From Escallonia rubra (taxonomy: Eukaryota > Streptophyta > Magnoliopsida > Escalloniales > Escalloniaceae), in the NCBI GenBank assembly GCA_033065855.1, contig JAVXUO010001562.1:653533-717532 (forward strand): a stretch of 64,000 nt of DNA. Direction: 5' to 3'. Shown here piece after piece: positions 11,240 to 22,809 of this stretch; position 1 is the first letter of the stretch, and every line of letters begins with the position of its first letter. A program made the translations under genes and the position numbers. Below the pieces are notes generated by a model that saw only the letters and a list, made by a program, of their open reading frames with translations, did no database searches and was not told the DNA's origin.

Positions 11240-11734
11240 GTATAATAAAATTAAATTATTTTTAGCGACGGATTTTTTTCTCGTCACTAAAAGTCTACAA
11301 TGACAGTGTTGTGAAAATCTTTTAGTGACGAAAATTATTTTGCCAACAAACCTTTAGCGACAGAATGCCCATCGCTAAAGTTCCATTATTTTTAACGAAA
11401 GAATTTTCGTCGCTAAAATTTCGTCGGTAAAACATTTAACGACAGAATTTTCCATAGCTAAATATTTTTTTAATTAATAATTTCTAAAAAAATTAATTTA
11501 AGATACGAAAATTATGCTTAGCGACGGAATTTCTATTGCTTAAGGAATTTAGTTTCCGTCGCTAAAAGTTAGACTTTTGGCGATGAGTTTTTAAAATTTG
11601 TCGCCAAACTTTTAGCGACAGGGTTATAAGCGACAAACTTTTAGCAACGGAGTGTCGCTAAAAGTCTTTGGCGATAGAATAAGGACTTTTAGCAACAGAA
11701 TTATCCGTCGCTAAAAGTCATTTTCCTTGTAGTG
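11240..11734. mobile_element. CACTA right terminus with subterminal repeats
   Basis: Some fifteen copies of AGCGACGG-like repeats in both orientations end with TTTTCCTTGTAGTG at 11,721-11,734. This is the likely right end of the decayed CACTA element whose coding remnants lie at 7.5-11 kb. Confidence 0.75.
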
Positions 11735-13960
11735 TCTCTCACTCAATCTCCCCTCTCCGTCACCACCACCGGTTTTCTCGGTGGGTGGTGACGTGGCAGT
11801 AGAATAGACTTTTGTATTTAGGATTTTTGTTGGGGATCTCGGTGGTTGGGGATCTCGGTGGTTGAGGCGAGTTAGAAGACTGTCGGTGTTATGATGGATC
11901 GTTCTTGGTTCGATGTAGTCCTTCTTGTTTTATGGCGTTGTTTGATTGATTGGAGTTAGAATCAGGGTTTTGCTGTTTGGGACCTTAGGTGCTCCATGGT
12001 TTGGTTATGGTGGGCCGGTGGCCAAAGGATATGAAGGTATTTACCATCGGAGTTATCCTTTGCTTAGGTGGTTTTGGTTTTTAGATGAAGGGTTTTCTCT
12101 GTAGGGGTTGGATGCTAAGCTTCCATGGTTTTGAGAAGGTTGGTGGGTCTAGGCTTGGTTGTTTCTTCTCCCCCCCCCCCTCAATTAATCCCCCTTCCCC
12201 CTTGCCCTAGAAAGGTTTGTTGGTGTAGTCGGAGGTGGAGCAATGTTTATGCCTTTGATAGTTTGTTGATTTAGGTTGTATTTTGGCCGAGGTTGAGTTG
12301 GCGGTGGTTGTTGTAGGCGGTCGACGGTGGTTTGAAGGATTATTGGGCTTTCCTCTGGTTGGTTATCGAGAAGATGGAGATTTCGGCGAGGCTTTGGTCA
12401 TGATCTAGGTTTTTCGCAGGTAACTCTGGCTTGAACTAAATGTTGATGTTTGGGGTACATCAGGGCTCGGCCCGAGATGGCCGGAGAAGGAGTGGATGCA
12501 CGAGGATTGAGGCGACGATGCAGCGTTGGGACAGATGTCTGGTTTTTAGAGTGGCGGGTGGCAGTGTGGTGTGGTTTGTTTGTATTTGATTTGCATGATT
12601 TAATTTGGTATTTTTTGTTTTTAGCTAGTATTTATCTTATTTTATTTAATTGTTATCTAGTAGTTAGCTGGTAATGGCTTATCCATAAAAAAAAATTAAA
12701 AAAAAAATAGTCTTATTAGTTGTAGGTTTTATGTCTTTTTATGGTTTGTTTTTATTTTGTTACTGCTGTTGTAGACTTTTATTTTACTGCAATTCACATC
12801 GGATGGGAATGTTATCCGTAAGTCTTTTGCCTTACCTTTCTGAGCATGCTTTGTAACCCTCTCTATTAATCATGGTATATCTTTCTACTTTTCATTAAAA
12901 AAAAGTGTCAACGAAAGGGGGAAAAATATCACGTAGGATATCAACTAGTACAGTCTAATATTTTTTTGTTAGCAAAGTAAGAAAACAGTAATGAGTTGAT
13001 CAACTTCTCCAGATGAACTTCGGATACTGAAAAGTATATTTAAGTTGGCCGCCAATCGCATCCTAACCTTGCTCGTTTGGAGCTAAGGACATTAATTCGC
13101 TACCAAATTGCTAATTGACATATTACATATTGTCACTGCTCTTTTCTTCAGATTGATTCTTGAAAGCATATGCTACATAAAATTAGATTGACATTTCAAA
13201 GGCATCCTTGTTTTAGTAAAATAATAATTAGTTACCTTTCGGAAAAGTACTCGCAGACCAGGCTAAAACTTGTAAAAGATGTTCATTTGAACGTGTGAAA
13301 TTTTTTTTAGTCTCACAAACTAGTCATGTGGACATAAGTTTTTAGGTCAAGTTTTGTCTAATCTTGTGTATATAGGCCATCTTGGTGGACACTAGACTCT
13401 AGTTATATCTTCCCTAACGTATGTGTTTGTATAGATGGTGCTAAAAGTGGTCTAACTATAACAAAATGACCAATAAGTTTTAGCACGCGAATAAATTTGA
13501 AAGCGAATTCAAGACTTGTTACATTTCAAATTTAACTCCGCCTTAGAACATCTCAAGCAAGGGAGTAAATATTGCATGGTCCCACTATTTAGCACCGTTG
13601 GATTAGGAGATTTAGAGCGATAGAAATATGAACTAAAGAAGACAGAGGGTAATTATACAATATATTCAATAATCATTAATGATTGGAACCAATGATTTTG
13701 GAATCAAAAGGCATATTGTTAATTGAGTTAGGTAGAAAAGAAATGAAATTACTAGGAGTGGCTCGGATGTGGATTTTATGAGATCCGTACCCGTCCCGGT
13801 AGCCCAAAATAAGTGACTCCGACTGCGTCCTATCCAGCCATCGGGTCAAGGAATGGGAATACCATCCCAAATCTAATGGACAATAAAAAACCACCCCCCC
13901 CCCCCCCTTCCCCAATCTCCCCAACGTGTTTTAAGAAATAATATATTGTTCATTGTTCAA
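11735..13960. other. Gene-free interval with A-rich tails
   Basis: G/T-rich sequence to about 12,690, then A-rich tracts near 12,687-12,709 and 12,896-12,904. The latter follows CTCTCTATTAATCATGG and may be a retroposon (LINE-like) tail, but no reverse transcriptase was recognised. The remainder is anonymous, with a C14-15 run at about 13,894. Confidence 0.35.
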
Positions 13961-13964
13961 AAAA

Positions 13965-14140
13965 AAAAACCACATCATATCATATTAGGCTGAAATTTTT
14001 CCGTGCTTATTGGCTTTTGATGAACACTGATGTGTCCAAATAAATTGAAAAACCACATCATGTCAGTTTAAGCTGAACTTTTTCGTGCTTATTGGATCTT
14101 TTGATGAACACTGATGAGTCAAAAAAAACCCGCATCAGAT
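13965..14140. repeat. Tandem duplication, about 85 bp x 2
   Basis: Two diverged copies begin AAAAACCACATCATRTCA and contain CGTGCTTATTGG followed by TTTTGATGAACACTGATG. No coding content. Confidence 0.6.
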
Positions 14141-14149
14141 TAGAATTGC

Positions 14150-15255
14150 ATATAAAAAGAGAAAAGAAAGAGAATTGATAAACTAGTTTTAGATAAACTG
14201 GTGTGGCTTAAACTGTGGATGATGGCGGCGCAACTGTTTTTGATGGACGGTGAAGGAGTGGAAGTGCTCTAGACCGATGCAACCATTGAGACGAAGAGAA
14301 GTGGGCTAATGTTTGGGGATGGCAATTTCCAGCGCACCCGGCAGTGGACGGTGGGTTGTGGCTAGGGTTCAATGGACAGTAGACGGGTGAAATTGGTGAG
14401 GTGGTCTGTGAAGGTGTTGATCGTGCGACGCAGAGAAGAGGTAAAATGGGTGAGTGCGGCCCAAGAGAAGAGAGAATAAAAGAAAGAGAAAGTATGGCTA
14501 CTGTTTTTTGGTTCAATATTTATATGACCAAGATTGACGGCTGAGATTATATCTTAGGATCAGAGTTAGGATTAAGGTTATAACTAAACATATATGACAT
14601 GCGAGGCGGGTACGGGTCAGCGAAGTGGGTGGGATACCAAGACAGTTATACCAAATACCAAAATCGACCCGCAACCGATATAGGTTTAAAATATTACTAC
14701 CATACCCGCACCATAACCTAGCAGAGTCAAAAAGATCTGTTTTATAGGATTAGGGGCGAATCTGATATCCACCGGGTGCGGGTCAAAATTGTCATCCTTA
14801 TAAATTACTATTGACCTAGCTTCGCATGTGTTGGCGTGTTAAAAATTTAGCTAGTTGTGACCAATAGATGAAGGACACCTGTCCGCAGAAACACAAAAGC
14901 CAACAGCTGGAAAGTTAAGGTTAATGCGTCATTAATTCTGATGTAGTGACGGTTTACGTCGGGATCAGATAATGATGGAGACAATTTATGACGGTTCAAG
15001 TTTTTGTGGAACGTGGGGCTGTAATGTTGGTAAGAGTGATACGTGGACAACTGATGTCAAAATGGATTGCCAAAATTAGCACAGCTGTCGATAAGGAAAA
15101 ATCAACATAAACGAATATGGACGGTTTACTGGTGATTTATTTTTGAAATCAAAATGAGAAGATTGGAACGAACATTTTATCAGAATAAAAGAAATAAGAA
15201 GCATCAACGGAAGGGACAATCAACACACAACTCAAACCAATGACTTGACTTCAGT
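14150..15255. other. Gene-free interval
   Basis: No supported gene. Minus-strand ORFs at 14,208-14,516 and 14,847-15,050 lack recognisable motifs. Patches such as GGGTGCGGGTCAAAATTGTCATCC at about 14,776 look like terminal sequence of an unidentified DNA transposon. Confidence 0.3.
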
Positions 15256-15257
15256 AG

Positions 15258-15695
15258 CGTTTGAAATCACTTCCAGTTTTGGTTTTCTATTTCCAAAAAA
15301 ACAAAAATCAAAACCAGGTTAGTGTTTTTTTTTATATAAAAACAAATGGGTGTTTGATTACCCAATTTTTATTTTGAGTTTTTTCTTTTGGGTGTTTGAT
15401 TATCCAGTTTTTATTTTGAGTTTTTTCTTTCGTGGTGGTTGGCAGTGGCGGCGGCCCGCCGATGGTGGTCGCCGGCGGTGGTGGTCGGCTGTGGCTGCCG
15501 GCCGGCCGTCGCCGCCAGTGGGTGGTGGCTGTGATGGTGGTCTCAAAATAAAAACCAAAACTCCTAAATGGGAGTTTTAAAAAACATCCCTGTTTTAAAA
15601 ACTGGTTTTCAGTTGAAGGAAAAAAAAACGAAAATTGTGTGTCAAATGTGTGTGTTTTTTTCAGTTTACAAAACTGAAAACGAAATTTTTTTCAA
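15258..15695. mobile_element. Non-autonomous element, T-rich ends and GC-rich core
   Basis: The ends are loosely inverted (AGCGTTTGAAA on the left, TTTCAAACAGAGC on the right) and carry GTGTTTGATTAYCCA repeats and poly-T/poly-A tracts. They flank a core of GGCGGTGGTGG and GCCGGCCGG triplets (15,437-15,540). The same design occurs at 27,500-28,128. A hAT-like origin is possible, but a clean target duplication is not seen. Confidence 0.4.
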
Positions 15696-15850
15696 ACAGA
15701 GCCTTCAAGTCTTTATCTTTTTCTTTATCTTTCTTTTTAGACATTCTGTGAGTATTGTTTTCTTGCCTTCTATAATAGAGGCCCTTAGTCTGTTTATGTC
15801 TTTTGGCTTTTTGGTATACGCTACCATTTGTCTTGGGCACACAGTCTATA

Positions 15851-16928
15851 CACTACAAGAAAGGGACTTTTAGCGACGGATATTTCCGTCGCTAAAACCC
15901 TAAATCCGTCGCCAAAGACTTTTAGCGACGGACACCCCGTCGCTAAAAGTCTGTTGCCTATAACTTCGTTGCTAAAAGATTAGCGACGGAATTATGTGAT
16001 CCGTCGGAAAAAAAATAACTTTTACCGACAGAATTATTTACTTTTAGCGACGAAATTTTCCGTCGCTAAAAATATTTTCTATATTTTTTATAAAAAATCT
16101 GAATTTTTGAATTTCGCCGGCAGTGGGTTCTTGGCCGGTGGAGTCCTTGCCTCACCGTCGCCATTCACCGATCATTTATACTTCCAGATCGGCGTGTCCA
16201 CGGCTCCACTCGTTCCAGATCTGAGCCGAGCTCAATAGAGAGAGTCGACTCAAGGAGGCAGGAGCCCCTGCCGTGTCTGCGTGTCGCCGTCGACCGTCGC
16301 AGGTGAGTGGCCGAGTGGATGTGTGCCGTCTGGGTCTGGGGAGTGGGTGAGAGACTTGGCATAGAGAGAGAGTCGCAGACTGAACTTTTTTTTGGGAAGT
16401 TGAGGGGGTACATTAGCCCCCCCTCGTTCATACGTAGCTCCGCCCCTGTGTGTTGGCGAGCGGTAGAGGCAGCGGGGTGGGGGTGCGGCAGCGGGTTGAG
16501 TGTGTGGGAGGTGAGTGGTTACGATTTAGGGTTGGAAAGAGAGAGACTGAGATAGAGAAGAAGGGAATGGTGTGAGCGGCGGGGAGAAAAGAACGAAGGG
16601 GTAGGGTTTTTTAATTTTAAGGGCTTTTTACCGACGGATTTTGGCCGTTGGCAAAAGTTCGTCGGTAAAAGTCATTTTCAATTTTTTTTGGAAAAAGAAA
16701 AAAAGGGAGACAATCAAAAATAAAAATTAACGACGGAATATTCCGTCGGTAAAAGTCCGTCGGTAAAGATCCGTCGCTAAAGATCTTTACCGACGAAAAA
16801 TCCCTCGGAAAAGTTTTTTTAACAACGGACCTTTACTGACGGAAATTTTGTCGGTAAAAGTGACTTTTAGCGACGGATTCCAATCCGTCGCTAAAAGTCC
16901 GTCGAAAAAAGCTGTTTTTCTTGTAGTG
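15851..16928. mobile_element. Intact-looking non-autonomous CACTA element, 1.08 kb
   Basis: The left end CACTACAAGAAAGGG starts at 15,851 and the right end TTTTTCTTGTAGTG finishes at 16,928. Both are flanked by the triplet ATA (15,848-15,850 and 16,929-16,931), the 3-bp target duplication expected for CACTA elements. Subterminal arrays of TTTTAGCGACGG and TTTACCGACGG lie at both ends, many as inverted pairs. The core has no transposase. It ends 467 bp before the bHLH start codon, so it lies in that gene's promoter region. Confidence 0.9.
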
Positions 16929-16994
16929 ATAACTCGATTACGCAACCAATCAAAGTTTTCATTTTAATTATTTACTGTTCATTTGGAGTTTTCC

Positions 16995-17003
16995 ATTTAT
17001 AAA
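16995..17003 (+). promoter_or_regulatory. Possible TATA box for the bHLH gene
   Basis: TTTATAAAAG lies about 400 bp upstream of the chosen start codon and downstream of the CACTA insertion. It is the best TATA-like motif in the interval but is rather distant. No transcript evidence is available. Confidence 0.3.
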
Positions 17004-17394
17004 AGTCCTCAGACAAAAAGCCGAAAAGAACACCACATTAATTGTAGTTTGCTATCGAGCGCAAATAGCATGGGTATGTTTATGAGACACGGAGTTTTTT
17101 TTTTCACCTTTTTATTTATTTTTAGATATTTCTTCATTAGTATTTAAACTGGAGACAATTTTTATCTTTAGCCTTTAGCGACATACAGATTACAGAGTAG
17201 AATACTGTCGCATAATTGCAAAATGAAAACGTAAATAGAACTTTAAAAACGAGTATCCGACAAAAATTGGCCTAACTTTTCGTGGTCCGAAAGGACGCGA
17301 TAAAGCTTGGGGAATGATCGGACAAGAACTCACAGCAAACCCTAGACTGAACGCGAAGAACCTTAGAGACCAGAGCTTTCCAAAAGTATCCAGC

Positions 17395-18634
17395 ATGCAG
17401 CCACCTGAAGACTTGCCAGAAAGTTTAGACCCTTACCAATATCAACATGACAATTCCGTTGAGGATGCCGGATTCTCATCGAACTATCACTTCCCGGCGA
17501 TGCAAAGCTATAGCAGCTCATCGTTTTTCCCCTGGGAGGATCAATCGGGTGTTACCGATACGCCACAGGCTCGAGCCCTCGCTGCTTCCAGGGCTCACAA
17601 TGAAGCTGAGAAACGGCGTAGAGAGAGGATCAATACCCATCTCGACACGCTCAGATCCCTTCTTCCCTGCAATTCCAAGGTATTAATCACTTCCCCTCCC
17701 TTAGTTTTTGGTTTTTGTAGTGTGTGTGTGTGTGTGTGTGTATGTGTGTGTGTGTATGTGTGCTTTTCCATCTGTAAACTAATTTAGCAGCTTTAATAAG
17801 TATTAGTTCTTGAATTTCGATATATGGGCGGGAGTTGGCTTCTTTCTTTCACCCTGGTTGCAGCAAAAAATTGTTCTTCATTTACCATTTATATTATATG
17901 TCATGGTTTCAGCTGATACAGTTATAATTCTGGGATTATAGTTAACATATATACTACCCTATTTTGTTAATTAAGCTGTAGAACATTGAAGGTTTTTTTT
18001 TTTTTTTTTTGATAATCCAATTCTGAATATTCAAACCCTAAAGGTTTTCTTGAAGCTTTTAGTCGAACTATCTGAAAGTACGGTTATCTGAAAAGAATAG
18101 AATTAAACCCTTTTCTTTCTTTCTAGGGTTTATTGGTTTGGGAAAGTGGTTTAGCTTTTTGAAAGTAGGGTTTCTAAATTTTTTCTCTTTTTCTTTCCAT
18201 AGACAGACAAGGCTACACTGCTTGCAAAAGTTATTCAGCGGGTGAAAGAGCTTAAACAGCAGAGTTCTGAAATTGACCAACTGGAGGCATTCCCTTCGGA
18301 AGCTGACGAAATCACGGTACTTCCCGGGGATGATTCCGGTGGCTGCGATGGGAGGTTAATCTTAAAGGCTTCGCTGTGTTGCAACGACAGGATTGATCTA
18401 ATACCTGACCTGATCGAAACGCTTAAATCACTCGGGTTGAGCCCTTTAAAAGCCGAAATGATTACATTCGGTGGGCGAATGCGAAACGTTATGATCGTAA
18501 CAGGTGAGAAAGGTCGTGGTGAAGACCATAGCCATCAGACGGTCCAGTTCTTGAGGGAAGCATTGGCATCTTTGGTTCAGCATTCGAATTTCAAGGCCGG
18601 GGAGAGGTCAAAACGAAGGCGAGTTCTCGGTTGA
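17395..18634 (+). CDS. bHLH106-like: bHLH transcription factor, bHLH106/bHLH107 type
   Basis: Two exons, 17,395-17,679 and 18,203-18,634, are joined across a GT/AG intron of 523 bp in phase 0 and encode 238 aa. The basic region has His68, Glu72 and Arg76, the H-E-R pattern of G-box (CACGTG) binders, within AHNEAEKRRRERIN. The helix-loop-helix runs to about residue 117 (TDKATLLAKVIQRVKELKQQ), with the intron in the loop. A C-terminal ACT-like region (about 135-210, with LILKASLCC and GGRMRNVMIV) and the ending ERSKRRRVLG match Arabidopsis bHLH106 (253 aa), as does the MQP start. An in-frame ATG at 17,314 would add 27 residues without family similarity. Family members are nuclear regulators linked to salt and other stress responses. 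A CACTA element lies upstream; the 3' UTR probably ends before 18,900. Confidence 0.93.
17719..17761. repeat. (GT)n microsatellite in the bHLH intron
   Basis: About 20 GT units with two interruptions (TATG), 40 bp after the intron donor. A likely length-polymorphic marker. Confidence 0.9.
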
Positions 18635-18899
18635 GGATAACCTGAAAACTATAGCATTGATCTTGCATTTGTTCTGTTGAATTTTGGTCTGTGGATTGAT
18701 TTGTGGCTGTGAGTTTGTAACTTTGTATGTGTGGGATTTGGATGGTATAGAGTTGGAGCATCCACCTCCAATAAGGCTTGAGTAACACGAATGTAACTAT
18801 TGTTTGTTGTGAGTCTTAAGAAATCAAGTTTGCTACTGTGCATTTGGATACTTGCCAAGGCAGTTGGTAATATTATCATGTGGTGGTATCACATAACGT

Positions 18900-19847
18900 G
18901 GTATTTTTCTACTATGTGAATACTACAACTTTGTGCATTCGAAGTCTCAAGCCCGAACATGCCTACAAAACTTGTGGCTTGAGAACAAGGGTTGGGCTCA
19001 TTTTGGCAGCAGGGCTCTTGAAGTGCTATAGTTGCCGACACTCCCTTAGCAATTGGAACGAGATCTGATCCTAAAGCATGCTGCCGTTAATAAAAATATA
19101 TACATCTAGAAATTGGAAGTAGAACAGAGTAATGATAACGACAAACACTTACACGGATATCAACCCCATCCGGTACGTATAACAATACGAGACTAACAGG
19201 CAAACGAAACAACAAACTAACAAATATAACAATAAACGAACAATAAAAGTAAAGCCAGCATGCTGGCCGCCAATGAGATACTTTCTTTTCTTTTTCTTTT
19301 TTTCTTTTTTAGGGAATAGGATAAACATTACCAAACTAAAAATATGTCACATGTCACACAAAGGCAACATTGGCAACATTGGCAGCCTCTAAAAGACACT
19401 TGCCAACTACCCTCTGCCAGCCCATCAACACGTGTCTAACACCATGACATGTGTCTCTAGGCACGCCATCGCACGGAGTAGTGACACCGACAGGAATCCG
19501 GTAACCCTCGACGTTGCATCTACTGCCCCCGTCAGGCCACCTGTCAACACCATTCCCCATTGGCACCTCTCATCACCAGTCCTCACCGTCAATCGCCACC
19601 GGAACTTAGCTACTATTAACCTCACAAACCACCATCTCCACAAGTAGTCCCGAACGCCACCAACCATCCATCTTACAACCCAAACCATCCAAAATCTCAC
19701 ACCCTATACCGACACAGCAAAACCATCCACCACCAATCAACCTAAGACCTTTCACAAGGGGAGGAGAGGGGAAACAACCCTAGCAGAGAAGCCCTTGTAC
19801 CAGACACCCCAAACAAAACACCAACCACTGATACCACCACGCTTGAT
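18900..19847. other. Gene-free interval
   Basis: C/A-rich sequence without a supportable gene. Overlapping ORFs on both strands at 19,350-19,700 are mutual shadows in low-complexity sequence. Together with 20,767-21,300 it forms the host sequence of the hAT insertion. Confidence 0.35.
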
Positions 19848-20758
19848 CAGTGTTATAAAAAGCGAGCCTAGGCGCCAGGCGCACCCCTCGCGCCTCGCCT
19901 AGGCCTAGGGGCAGCGCGTTCAATTAGGCGCGCGCCTAGTGAGCCTAGGTGCACAGCGGGGTGGGAGGCACATGGCTAGGCTCACGAAATGTGGACTATC
20001 CATTTCTCTTCCAGAAATTTTTTTTTTTTAGCTCCACTCCACTAATACACTAAACCTAACTCTAAAAATGCCCAAATCAAAAATAGCTTTCACGACTCAG
20101 TCAATCAGCTCTCAAATCTTGGCGTCAGCTAGTCGTCGTCGTCCCTTGCTTTGGTGAGTCATCCGGTTGTCGCCAAGCCTTCTCCGGTCTCTGTCGATAT
20201 CCTGCGTACCTCTCTGCCACCGCTGCTCCAGTCACCGATGCAGACGCCGACGCAACTACTTCTCTCTGTCGCTGCTAATCTTCTGTAGTTTTGCTCCAAT
20301 CCCGATCTGGATGCCCTTTTCTCACTTTTATTCTCAGTCTCTTCATGGGTATACTCATCTTATTGACTGCTACAAAAATCCAAAAACCCCATTAACTCGT
20401 GATTGTTAATCATCTCAATGCTCTTCTCAATGCCAATGACTAATGAGGAAGATTAACACACAAAAATAACCAAGTTAGCCTTTAGATGAACAATGTTCTC
20501 TGCTTTAGTTCAGTAAAATCTGTCGCAATGCTGAATCTTGTAATTACCCATTGTTAAAGCACTAGCAAATATGTCGGAAACTTGTTAAATTATGATGTGA
20601 TGGAATTTGAAATTGTTTCTAGTGTTTGGAAGTTTGCTAATTATCATGTTCTTCTTTTTTAATTACAAAATTTTATTGTTTTAGCGTATTAATTTTTATT
20701 TATTTTAATATTGCGCCTCACTTCGAAAAGGTGCGCGCCTGCGCCTTTAACAACATTG
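19848..20758. mobile_element. Non-autonomous hAT-type element, 0.9 kb
   Basis: The terminal inverted repeat is CAGTGTTATAAAAAGCG on the left and, on the reverse strand, CAATGTTGTTAAAGGCGC on the right. Next to each end are GC-rich blocks built of GCGCCTAGGCGC-like units. The flanks are CGCTTGAT (19,840-19,847) and CTCTTGAT (20,759-20,766), an 8-bp target duplication with one mismatch, as expected for hAT. No transposase is inside; the ORF at 20,167-20,409 is not recognised. Confidence 0.85.
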
Positions 20759-20766
20759 CTCTTGAT

Positions 20767-21470
20767 GCAACCAAGAAACTAACTAGCAACCACTTACCTA
20801 CCACCCATCACCACTAGATCTATTGTCGTGAAACCCCTCAATTCCATCCAACACCCACCGACAACCACCAATAAGATCCATCTCCACCCGTCAGATCCAC
20901 CTTTCGCCGGTGACCAAAATCACTGCCATATCCCGGACATAACAGATAAGTTCACAAAATAAGGTGACACACTAAGGCTACCACGCCACCACACACCGGA
21001 AGAACCCAGCAGTGGTGGCAGAAATCGCAGGAAAATTAGTTTGTTGGTGGCGAATAGGGGTTTTTTGGGCAATGAGAGAGAAGAGAGTAGCTACATTATC
21101 GGAAGGACTTGGTTCAAATACGTCTATTTGGTTGAGCGGGAAACACGAGAGAAAGGAACTTTCCTCATATGTGGTAGCCTAAAAAATGATCTGTATTGGC
21201 TATTGGTGATAGGTGTGGTGCCATCCGAGTGTGCCATCCGAGTAATTGATGGGTTAGATCTAGTAACAAAATTGAGAGATTTGCAAATAGTACAAGGTCA
21301 ATGATTTATTATTCTCTCATCTCATCCGTTGATTACGTACGCCACATCATATTCGTCACTCTCTGCATCTTTTATCTTCCTTCTCTGCCTCTATTTTTTT
21401 TTTGTGCATCTATCCTCACGGCAAAAGTGTATCCCTTCAGTTTTATCATTCTTACTTCTTACTCTCAGAT
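20767..21470. other. Gene-free interval
   Basis: Continuation of the sequence interrupted by the hAT element. No recognised coding region. Confidence 0.35.
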
Positions 21471-21474
21471 TGTG

Positions 21475-21985
21475 TTTGGCATGCAAGATTATTCAGTCCA
21501 ATGGGATAGGATATGACTAGATAAGTTAGGATACCAAATTTTGTCCAATAAGGCTAGATAAGCTAGAAGTAATTATATCCCTCGATGTACCAAACTCATA
21601 TTACAGGCCATAGATGATTATCTTGCCAGCTTCACCACCTGCAGCAACCATGCACCATCATATAACCACCACAACACCACTGACACCGTCATCATACCAG
21701 CACACCACCACCACTACAACTACCATTCAAACGCGCAACCATCTACCAAACCTCCAATCAACGATCGCAACCACCACCAATCATCACCAACCTCCATCAC
21801 CCACAGATCGCATTTTATCTCAAAATATCTGGATAAAAAGGAAACCACCATCGTTAGTATAGAATATTCCATGCCACTGGGATAAAACCAGGCTCTCATA
21901 TAAGCGTGGCCAACACTGAATAGTATTATTTTTATTCTATCTTAATCTTTTATCCTATGTGAAATTTTTATCTAGCACTAAACGC
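21475..21985. mobile_element. Possible MITE with TGTTTGGCAT-type end
   Basis: The left side reads TTGTGTTTGGCATGCAAG followed by GGATAGGATATGACTAGATA. The right side contains the reverse-type CTATCTTAATCTTTTATCC and ends near AGCACTAAACGCAACGC. The middle is a CCACCACAAC-rich tract. The design fits a MITE but the ends are diverged and no target duplication was confirmed. Confidence 0.35.
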
Positions 21986-22224
21986 AACGCAAAGTAGCGT
22001 CTCTCATCAAAATAAATTCTACAAAACTAGAAAACTTTAGGGCAAATTACACATATGTCCCTGAGGTTAGGGTATAATTACTGGTAAGGACAATAGTTTG
22101 AACAAATTACACTTATGTCCGTTGACCAAACGGAATCTTAAAAACCCTAACGGTTTTAATGAAAAAACTATATTAACCCTATCTTAAAAAAAAAGAAAAA
22201 GAAATATTAATGATGCCATTACCC

Positions 22225-22675
22225 TTCCCTCACCCCCCCCCCCCCCCCCCAAAAAAAACCCAAGGTCCCGAAGACCCCGCTCATCGCCCGTCGGTCATTC
22301 CCCCCGAACCGCTCGGCAGATTCGAAATCGGCAAGCCTGAGATCGCAATACGCCACGCCCAGCCGGTTGCAATGACCGATCGCGCCCATCAACGAGCTCA
22401 AGATCCCCGCCGCCTCGGGCTCAGACAGGGGGCCCTTGGAGACGTAACAAAAATAGATCGGGAGAGTCGCTAGGGTCGGTGACCAAGAGGAAGACGTCGT
22501 AGATGTGGAAGAGCTGTATGATGTTGGGATGGCCGAAGATGAGGTGGAGGAGCTTGGGCTCGATGTCGAGGCAAATCCGGTCGGTGGGGGTGCGTAGGAA
22601 GAGGCGGGTGGTGGGGTTGTGGTGGTGGAGGGAAGAGGAGACGGAGGCAGGAGGGGAGAGGAAGGAAGGCTGCAA
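22225..22675 (-). pseudogene. PPCK-like fragment: PEPC kinase (PPCK) fragment captured by Pack-MULE
   Basis: Read on the minus strand, the first piece gives TDRICLDIEPKLLHLI and GHPNIIQLFHIYDV. A shifted frame then gives PLSEPEAAGILSSLMGAIGH, CNRLGVAYCDLRLADFESAE and RFGG, MSGVFGT. This is the order of the N-lobe, catalytic loop and activation segment of phosphoenolpyruvate carboxylase kinase, a small cytosolic Ser/Thr kinase that activates PEPC. The catalytic HRD is replaced by YCD, the segment between it and the DFG region is deleted, and DFG is read as DFE. It is not a working kinase. The GC content is far above its flanks, as expected for a captured exon. Confidence 0.82.
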
Positions 22676-22781
22676 GCGTGATTTAAGTGAAACCCTAATT
22701 TGCAGATTAGGGATTTCAGTGAAATCCTAATATGTAAATTAAGGTTTCAAAAATTTCAGTGAGAAAATTAGGAATTTCAGT

Positions 22782-22809
22782 GAAACCCTAATTTGCAAAT
22801 TAGGGTTTC
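22782..22809. repeat. 28-bp perfect palindrome with telo-box halves
   Basis: GAAACCCTAATTTG followed by its exact reverse complement. It lies inside the Pack-MULE among several diverged copies of the same unit. Each arm contains AAACCCTAA, a telo-box-like motif. Confidence 0.8.

Noticed and set aside
10246-11734. A complete 1.49-kb CACTA element from 10,246 to 11,734
   Set aside because: Flanking triplets differ (TGG and TCT) and the Transposase_24 gene order runs across the left end, so a single insertion is not supported; kept as two separate ends.
17314-17394. Upstream in-frame ATG extending the bHLH protein by 27 residues
   Set aside because: The MQP start at 17,395 matches the N-terminus of bHLH106; the extension has no family similarity and probably lies in the 5' leader.
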